A stretch of 64,000 bases of DNA from Rhizophlyctis rosea (taxonomy: Eukaryota > Chytridiomycota > Chytridiomycetes > Rhizophlyctidales > Rhizophlyctidaceae). This document shows positions 57,301 through 64,000 of this stretch, one piece after another. The stretch's first letter is position 1; every line of letters begins with the position of its first letter. Made by a program: the position numbers and the translations under genes. Where the stretch lies: contig JADGJC010000016.1 in the NCBI GenBank assembly GCA_027596075.1, positions 124,001 through 188,000 of the forward strand. The letters are read 5' to 3'. The notes under the pieces were generated by a model. The model searched no databases. It was not told the origin of the DNA and worked only from the letters and a program-made list of their open reading frames with translations.

Positions 57301-59422
57301 CTCATCCCGCAAAATATCCGAATCCTCATAATCGAAACTCACGAAAATGAGACCCTGATCGAAAAACACTTGAGAGGGGCATCGGGAGAGGACGTACGAC
57401 TCTGCTTGTTTGGCTGATTCGGATGGAGGTGCGGTAGCACCAGTAGGGACAGTGGGTTTCCAATCCGCTCCCAACCCGTCCCAGGTTCCAGCAACACGGA
57501 CTTGTCTCGGGTCAACAAAGAACTCTCCACCAATGGATGCATCAAACGCAATGCGGTACCATCCATCCCACACACCAACAAACCTTCCCGCCCACCAAGT
57601 GTACCGATCCGCCGCCCAAAGTTTCCTCACTTCCACAGCCCTACCAGGCTGAATGATACCCAACATCCACGGCGGGCTAGAAGCCTGTACCGGTCTAACA
57701 TGCCCCGCCGTAACCCAATCCGCCGGCGCCGCAGCATCCTTCGGCAAACCCTCCGGCTGAAACGCAACCCTATACCTCCTATTGGCACCAAACGCCTCCG
57801 CAGTACTAACAATCGTCGCCCGAACCCACACATAACCCCCAGCAGCATGCTCCTCATTCGTCGAATACGGCAACTTAACAGCAACTTCAATCGCATCACC
57901 GTCCCTCCAGAATTTGGCGCCCCGATCAGCGGGTTTAGGAAGCGGCGTGTCACCCCGCATGAATTGCATTAGCTTTGACTCTAGGTCTGGTGCCCAGTGT
58001 TCGGCGGCTTGGAGGACTTGGAGTTGTTTTGCGACTTCGCGGAGGGAGGATGGGGCGGTGAGTTTTTCGGTGCAGTCAATTATGGAGGTGATGTTGAAAA
58101 ATGTTGCGAGGGAAGTTGGGGTTGGTGTGTATGGTTTGTCGCCGAGTGCGATGGGGACTGTGGTGCAGAATTCTTGTCAAAACCTGTTTCCACTTTGCAA
58201 AATTAGACAGTTATGTACTTACTGTACTTGGTGCGGCTAGCAATAGCTGAATATAATTCCCGTTTTCCCCTCTCCGACCGTGCGTATTGCTCCGAAAAGG
58301 CGATGATTACAGCCCAAGCTGAATGGATGCTGCTGTCAGCATTGTATTCCATACCCACAACGACATGCGTTCCTACCTGATCCAATAGCCCCAACAACAG
58401 CATCAAAAATCTCCCGTTCAGTTCCCTCCATATCCATGTCAGTCCAAACCATGAACGCCCCGGTCCTCTGAATCGCGAGCCGCAAATCCAGAGGATCACA
58501 TGGCCCAATCTCTCCCAAATTGATTTCCCACTCTCCCCGTCCTATGCGTGAGTTCCTCTTACTATATGACACGACCACAACAAGGTCGCTGTTAGCTGAG
58601 GAATTTGCGGTTGCGGCGACTGATAGTGGGACGAGATCGCGACGGTGAGAGATGGTGTCTGATGCAGGGAGTTTGACGGTGATTGAGGCGGGTTCAAGAG
58701 GAATGCCCTTTTTGAGGAGTGAGGCGGGGCGGTTGGAGGCGCTGGACGAAGTGCTGTGGGTGGAGCTTGTGTCTGCGCCGGGGGTGGATAGTGATGATGT
58801 TGATTTGGTGGGATTTATAGGTTGAATTCCCATCCATGCTACCCTTTTTCGGTTGGCTTGCGCGACTTGTTTCCCTTCATCAAACAAGTCCCGACGGGAA
58901 TGTAGCGTTAGTTTGGGGTAACCCGTGCCGAGTGGTATGTATGTTTTTAGCAGTTGTGTGTCTCCGTCTTTTAGGATGCGACCGTCGGGAGTCATGCACC
59001 ATGTTTCGTCGTCTGGGTTTGGGTCATTACGAGTTGCGTCGATGCGAACGGCTGCGAGAGCTGGCCCATATTGCTGTAAAAAATTGAAGAGCGGTCAGAT
59101 AACTCTCTTTTGTTCAATCTTAAGACTTTCCGTATGGAATCAACCAGTGAACCAAAGGTGTAGGCGATATTTTGAGCCATACCAGCGATTGTAAACAAAC
59201 ATCATCGCACGTAAACAAACCACCTTCACACCAACCACAAGCTCCCACTGTCAACGACCCAACGTAATTCTGGCGCAGATTACCCACCTTCCACACATAT
59301 CCAAAAAAGTCCTCAATGCTACAATTCATCGGCACCTGCACCACAAAACTACACGGTACGCGCCCTGCGTACACCTGAACCGGATATGTCGGTTCCTTCT
59401 TTTTTGACATAAGGGAAGGCAT
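54315..59422 (-). CDS. Double-TIR protein with Tudor/Agenet-like modules, RS-type tandem repeats and C-terminal SH3
   Basis: Exons 59264-59422, 58377-59073, 58223-58318, 57132-58157 and 54315-57067 join in frame to 1,576 residues (start MPSLMSKKKEPTYPV). Residues ~10-110 look like a beta-grasp fold (YPVQVYAGRVPCSFVVQVP). TIR1, ~216-350: DLVVVVSYSKRN, then WAVIIAFSEQYARSERGKRE with Glu306, then IPIALGDK and SIIDCTEKL. Two small barrels follow (~401-480 and ~488-545; YVWVRATIVS, YTWWAGRFVGVWDGWYRIAF). TIR2, ~587-745: LIFVSFDYEDSD, AIAMITCVSSSYFSTPYARVE with Glu680, VPIIPLIL, RVIDCTWTF. The shared IIDCT/VIDCT ending shows internal duplication. Then ~700 disordered residues with an RS-type repeat, and a final SH3 (YGDEVDLHVGDTIVVRTIF, DGWCEGVN, GKHGMFPAESV). 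Probably a signalling scaffold; NAD hydrolysis is possible. Intron 1 (190 bp) is the least certain junction. Confidence 0.85.
54851..55455. repeat. Coding minisatellite, 75-84-bp unit, about seven copies plus a partial
   Basis: Translates on the minus strand to repeats of the form R/P-H-x-S/N-E-E-E-x-I-P-L-A-R-S/N-N-S-R-S-x-R-R-A/T-x-S-P, 25-28 residues each, inside the disordered part of the double-TIR protein. Each unit carries acidic, basic and Ser-Pro elements, plausible for repeated phosphorylation and 14-3-3 docking (RSNS). Confidence 0.85.
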
Positions 59423-61364
59423 TTTGAGGGGTGAGTTGTTTGAAGGTAGGGGGTGGGATGAGAGAAGGTTATGCCGGGTGGGAGTTGTGGTGTCGTAATA
59501 TTTTTGGTTGCCTGTAAAGTGGATAAGCGTGTGAGTATGACTGCTTGTTTAACTCAGACGGTTATAGAGGGTAGACAATGTGTTTTCCCGTGGTGGAGAC
59601 GGTAATCCCAAAACCTACGTTGGCATATCAAGTCTGAGAATAAATATGAGCTATCTGTGCTCTCTGAAAGTCGTATCAAGCCGTCCACTCATGCGGTTCC
59701 TACTACCACCAGTTTGTGTTGTTCGTGGAGGAGATCGTCATGAGGATGTCTAACCAGAAAGTAAATGTAGCTGGTGGATGGGGAAAGGTGTTTTCGTTTA
59801 TCAAAGGTTTCCCTTTCACCTCCTTTCCCCTCCTGCTCATTGCCGACCTTCACTGTTGCACTGGTAGCACCAACGTTGGACTGATGCACCCTATTTACTC
59901 ATAATATTTTTGCCCCCACTCCAGGCACTCCAAATGTCAACTCTTGTGGTGTTAGCAGCCACATTTTAGTAGCTGGTATCACTGCGCCCGATGTGACGTT
60001 GACAGCCATAGTGTAACCACCATACAGAATAGTGCTACATCGTGTGACGGTTGTAACAGTGGTATTACCTTGGTCCGGTTGTGCCTACGCGTGCGTGGCT
60101 TGCAGGATTGTCCAACTTCACCCCCTCGAACTTCTACTTGCCAAACAAGTCGTTTCCGCCGTCTGTGGATTATTTTTATGAATGCAGATGATACAGCCCT
60201 TCCGCTGGGATTTGAAGTGCCAGCATGCAGCAAGTCCCTTCCTTACCCATTTGATGATTTGTAGTTTTCTCTTTCCGTCACTTCCGGTGCAAATAAGGGC
60301 GACCATGATTTCTTCGTCTCAAACCGTAAGCTTCAGGATGTGCTTATGCTCTTCACAGGTCCACATCGATGAAAACATAGAACACATACGGCTGGATATG
60401 AGCTCTAACGTTTTTATAGCATGACTGCCGCTGCCAATTTGTTGCCAGCACTTCCCGGGTCGAATCTGGAGGAAGCTGAACAGCTTACCTGTTGCCTTTT
60501 TCGTTGAGCGTCGATGTGACCAAGATGCGGTCAGAAATTGAGACAGATCAATTCTTCCTGTCTCCCTTGGTCGCATCTTGTCGTATGTGAACGAGTGATG
60601 GAATTCATCTTCAGTCCCACCCTTTCCGATGGTGGTGGTGAAATGTGGCTTACATCGCTGTGCCTGCGAGTCGTTGCAACTTCAGCGTGACCACAGCGCA
60701 TAAGAAGTTTCATGTCCAAAACCATAGCCTTCAATCGCGTAGCGATGAGGACAAAGCGGAATATCCTGTTGGTCGGGAGAAAGAATGACTCTGGGCTTCA
60801 TTATACGGGATAAGATACGCCTAAGCTGGCTATGCACCCGGATCGGGCCCCCAAATGTCTGAGACATCAACACACATGTTTCGCCTTCCATCCACAGTGC
60901 CATGCTAGCTGCGCCTGTGCTGCTCACATCGCTGCCGTAAAAACGATGCCAGCAAGTACTGCACTTCCAGTGGAGTCATCTCAATGTTGGTAAGGGCAAC
61001 AAAGCTTGAATTGGTGATGAATGTTAGAGTTGACGCCATGATATGTTCTCAAAGTGCATGAAATGGCTATGCCGCAGAGTCGGGTCCTTGCTTGTCAGGT
61101 CTGAAACCGCGGGGCCACACCGCATCTCCTGAAAAATTGAAAGTTTTGGGTTGTGGAAGTTTAGGTGAACTTTTCGCTTGACCCTCCGTTTCAGTACATC
61201 TACATTTGCATTCTGCGACGCTCTGCGATTCTGCAGCAACAACTCTGTAGAGAGCTCAATCGCTTGGCCCCCCTCTTCCCGATATCTAGTCATTCATCCC
61301 TCAAGAGCGCAATCTCATAATAGAGATCAAACACAACATCCCAACCACAACAATACCAGTCACC
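59423..61364. other. 1.9-kb intergenic, possible unresolved minus-strand coding fragments
   Basis: No recognised gene. Two minus-strand frames look somewhat protein-like: 61293-61024 (true ATG, TRYREEGGQAIELSTELLLQ) and 60927-60682 (MKPRVILSPDQQDIPLCPHR). I could not join them into a gene, and the first starts only 72 bp from the divergent ATG at 61365. They may be noise or remnants. The left end is the double-TIR promoter. Confidence 0.45.
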
Positions 61365-62111
61365 ATGGCCACCTCGTCGAATACCAATAATCCCACCTCA
61401 AATCCACCCTCTCTGAAAGTCCTGGCACTCCGAAGCGCCCTCAGCTCTTGCTCGATCGAAGACATCAAGGAAGTGTTCAAAGACTATCCTAAACACCTTT
61501 TCGAAAACCTCCTTCCCATCCAGGACCGCCTTCAAGCGGCTCAAGACCTAAAGGAGCCTAAAAGACTCCTCAATCATCAAATCACTGCATCGTTCACATC
61601 TCCTGATATACGTGAGGCTTTTGAAAGCGGCCGTATCGCACTCGCTGATTACGAGAGGATCTTCAATCAACATTGGAATGAGTTCACTCCCGGTTTCAAC
61701 GAGATCAATCGGAGCTGGTTCAAAGTGTTTTCACCAAACCAAGACACCCCCCACGAGATATGCGCCAAAGTTCACCAAAGGGTTACGGCGGGATTCGAAC
61801 GGGCTCGGGATTATGTATCTTGGTGGTTAGCGATATCTTACAATAATCATAACCGAGGATGTTTGGGGCTGTTCGATGAGCGTTACATAGACGACGTTGA
61901 AGGCGACGAACACGAGCAGATGGAACTTTCAGAATACAGGGTGCAAGCGTTGCTGAGCATATGTAAAGATCTGAAAATCAAGTCTACGAAGGATGCACTG
62001 TTGGGGTTGGTGGGAGTGCTCACTGGGCATTCAGTGCAGTTGGACGCACTGGTGCAGGATTGCTTTGATAGGTACACAGAAGTTTTGATTGCTGAAGGCG
62101 TTACGGTGTAA
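61365..62111 (+). CDS. Unrecognised intronless protein, 248 aa
   Basis: Single exon from a good ATG context (caccATGgc) to TAA. Mostly helical, hydrophilic, no signal or TM. Stretches: LSSCSIEDIKEVFKDYPKHL, LADYERIFNQHWNEFTPGF, AKVHQRVTAGFERARDYVSW, DALLGLVGVLTGHSVQLDAL. A clean 248-codon frame with coding-like composition supports a real gene. I do not recognise the family. Confidence 0.7.
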   Translation: MATSSNTNNPTSNPPSLKVLALRSALSSCSIEDIKEVFKDYPKHLFENLLPIQDRLQAAQDLKEPKRLLNHQITASFTSPDIREAFESGRIALADYERIFNQHWNEFTPGFNEINRSWFKVFSPNQDTPHEICAKVHQRVTAGFERARDYVSWWLAISYNNHNRGCLGLFDERYIDDVEGDEHEQMELSEYRVQALLSICKDLKIKSTKDALLGLVGVLTGHSVQLDALVQDCFDRYTEVLIAEGVTV

Positions 62112-62449
62112 ATGCATGGTAGTCGTAGCATAGTATGTAGATGCACACAGTCACCCGGAATGCAATACTCGCAATAAAGATTGAAGCACATATTCACTGT
62201 AACTGTCATTTTCAAATGCGAGAATAGGATTACTAGGGGCTTCAGTGCCGAACCTCCATTCCCCTCCTCTTGTTGATGCCACCGTCACAATACCAAGGTG
62301 AATCTTGTTCGTTGTCCGATCATTTGCGGATAGCTGTTTAGGGATGTGAGTGTTGCAGACTTTTCCACTCCCACATGCCCAACAAATTTCCCTCGTATGA
62401 TACACTTGCATGATCATCTATCATATTATGCTATCATACAAAATGAGGT
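62112..62449. other. Convergent 3' region
   Basis: 3' flanks of the unknown gene and the ankyrin gene. Nothing else was seen. Confidence 0.5.
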
Positions 62450-64000
62450 TCACCCCACCCGCCTCACCCCTTTCCGTTGCAACCGTCCCCAAAGCTGTCG
62501 TGCACCTGGCGCTTCACTTTGCAGCAAGGCATCTCTCCCAGCCCAAAAGTCGAGATCCGTAAGTTCGTTGAGGCTTGCTCCAAAATCCAGCAGATGATTC
62601 GCTATGCCAATATGCCCTTCCCGCACCGCATATCGTAAAGCTTCATCACCCCATGAAGGTACATCCGGCCTGGATCCCACAAACCAACGGACCAAATCCT
62701 CCATCCCGTATTGGGCGGCCATTATGCAGTATTCATGCCGTGACACACTGACTCCTCCCATTTCCCAATCCAAGAGCACCTGTGGTATCCCTTCCCTCCC
62801 GACCACCAAATCACCATCTCGCCGCAACGTCCATTCAAGAATGCGCAAACCCGCGCACTTCTCCCTATGTGCTTTACAGATATGATGAAGCCTCGCCCCG
62901 GCTTCCCAAAGCATCTGCACAATTGCAAGGCGACATGGATCAACCGTTATCAGACATCTGTTTTTCAATAGTCCATCCCTCCTCATATGCACATATGCTC
63001 CTCGTTCAATCAACAACCTGATAAGCTCCACATGTACATCTCCCAAACTTCCCAAGCTAAACCTTTCTCCACGGTAAGCGTTCCGCAGTGCTTCGTTATC
63101 ACACGCATGCACATCTGCGCCCTTGTCTAGAAATAACCGCACTACATCTACATACTCCTCCCCAGCCTTCACCGGAACATTCCAACAAGCCCTCCGCAAA
63201 GGTTCGTCCCCATTTGCACGTACATCCGCCCCAGCCTCCACCAATTTTCGTATAATCCGCACATCACGCTTATGATTGATCGCCAATGTTAAGGGATAAT
63301 TGTTTCGTGCTCGTACGTCCGCCCCACATTCGTCTATGAGATAGTTGACGAATCCCAGGTCTCCTCCCTGTTTCTGAACTGCCAGCTGTAGAGCCCAGTC
63401 GTTCCCGTAGTGGACGTCTGCCCCAGCCTCGATGAGTCTACGTATGATGGAAAAATCGACTTGATTCTCAAGACTTAACCGTAGTGCCGTGTTATCCTGT
63501 GCGCAGACGTCTATTCCGTGATTCTCGATGAGGTAGTCGACAACTGCCAAGTCCCCTCTGATGACCGCTTCACATAGCAGCTTATGGCTCCCATCACCGA
63601 TCCCACCAGCATCCATGAAAGTCTTCACCCACCCAATCCGAGTCTCATCCGTGTCCGTCCGTCTGAGCAGTAGTCTCAATGCCTTGCCGTTGTCGATGGT
63701 CAGATCGGCACCGGCAGAGATGAGTTCCCTGATGACTGTAGCTTGTGCACAAACAATTGGTTCCTCCTTGGGCGTGCGGGCGATGATTAATTGTATGGCA
63801 ATGGCCAAGTTACGGGGACTGAACCGTTTGCCGCTGTCCTCAACCAATCTCAAGAGTTCCTGAACGAGCGCGTCCTTCCTACGTTTTGCGGCTTCCAGCA
63901 GAACAACCCCCTCCCCTGCCAAAGGATCAGCCCCAGCATCGAATAATAGCTGCACCGTCTTCCCATTCCCCTCCTTAATCGAAACTTGGAGCAAAATGTC
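62450..64000 (-). CDS. Ankyrin-repeat protein (5' end beyond the window)
   Basis: One uninterrupted frame of more than 510 residues reaching the right edge, so the start codon is outside. Ankyrin units recur every ~33-36 residues with the core (I/V)xxLIEAGADVxxxxxxAL: VQLLFDAGADPLAGEG, IRELISAGADLTIDNGKAL, IIRRLIEAGADVHYGNDWAL, IIRKLVEAGADVRANGDEPL, VVRLFLDKGADVHACDNEAL, and a last unit ANHLLDFGASLNEL. About twelve to fourteen units are visible. The final exon carries QLWGRLQRKGVRRVG and stops at 62450. Intronless in this window; typical of expanded ankyrin families in early-diverging fungi. Partner unknown. Confidence 0.88.
   Translation of the reverse strand, partial: DILLQVSIKEGNGKTVQLLFDAGADPLAGEGVVLLEAAKRRKDALVQELLRLVEDSGKRFSPRNLAIAIQLIIARTPKEEPIVCAQATVIRELISAGADLTIDNGKALRLLLRRTDTDETRIGWVKTFMDAGGIGDGSHKLLCEAVIRGDLAVVDYLIENHGIDVCAQDNTALRLSLENQVDFSIIRRLIEAGADVHYGNDWALQLAVQKQGGDLGFVNYLIDECGADVRARNNYPLTLAINHKRDVRIIRKLVEAGADVRANGDEPLRRACWNVPVKAGEEYVDVVRLFLDKGADVHACDNEALRNAYRGERFSLGSLGDVHVELIRLLIERGAYVHMRRDGLLKNRCLITVDPCRLAIVQMLWEAGARLHHICKAHREKCAGLRILEWTLRRDGDLVVGREGIPQVLLDWEMGGVSVSRHEYCIMAAQYGMEDLVRWFVGSRPDVPSWGDEALRYAVREGHIGIANHLLDFGASLNELTDLDFWAGRDALLQSEAPGARQLWGRLQRKGVRRVG

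Noticed and set aside
61785..61810. tRNA-like string ggattcgaacgggct
   Set aside because: Lies inside the 248-codon gene, where it encodes FERARD; no cloverleaf around it.

Overview
The window looks like nuclear DNA of a flagellated (zoosporic) fungus, most likely a chytrid. Genes on both strands carry many short GT-AG introns (mostly 50-100 bp). Typical fungal families are present: an RTA1-like transporter, an Ecm33/Sps2-type wall protein, a DUF6604 protein, a CBM1 cellulose-binding protein, and zuotin. They sit beside cilium/flagellum genes that most non-flagellated fungi have lost: BBS9/PTHB1 and an LRRC71-like protein. No bacterial operons, CRISPR arrays, rRNA genes, convincing tRNAs or intact transposons were seen. 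The lineage call is inference from gene content.

Layout. 0-3 kb: 5' part of a full-architecture ELYS nucleoporin (minus, runs off the left edge). 3.5-12.9 kb: secreted L-domain wall protein, 1-Cys peroxiredoxin, paraoxonase-like lactonase, RTA1-like membrane protein broken by one in-frame TGA, acyltransferase-3 enzyme, and a small unknown protein. 13.1-21 kb (all minus): three-finger C2H2 factor, ankyrin-like repeat protein, two tandem paralogous four-TM proteins with PPxY motifs, and an unknown two-TM protein. 21.4-26.5 kb: zuotin (J domain plus two SANT domains) and a glutamine-rich zinc-finger factor. 26.8-41.2 kb: LRRC71-like gene, Ptc1-type PP2C phosphatase, BBS9, and a very large low-complexity SANT-domain protein resembling NCoR/Snt1 co-repressors. 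41.2-48.7 kb: a 7.5-kb gene-poor stretch. 48.7-54 kb: CBM1 protein with repeated cysteine modules, then the DUF6604 protein. 54.3-59.4 kb: a 1,576-residue protein with two TIR domains, Tudor/Agenet-like modules between them, an arginine/serine-rich tandem repeat, and a C-terminal SH3 domain. 61.4-64 kb: an unknown 248-aa protein and an ankyrin protein cut by the right edge.

The most novel item is the double-TIR/SH3 protein: both TIR domains keep a glutamate at the position used by NAD-cleaving TIRs. Other leads are the tandem PPxY four-TM pair (same intron phases, nearly equal length), the repeated six-cysteine module in the CBM1 protein, and the RTA1 gene that is intact except for one TGA. 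Exon structures were worked out by eye from splice signals and reading frames. Internal boundaries are proposals; gene identities are firmer than exact splice sites.
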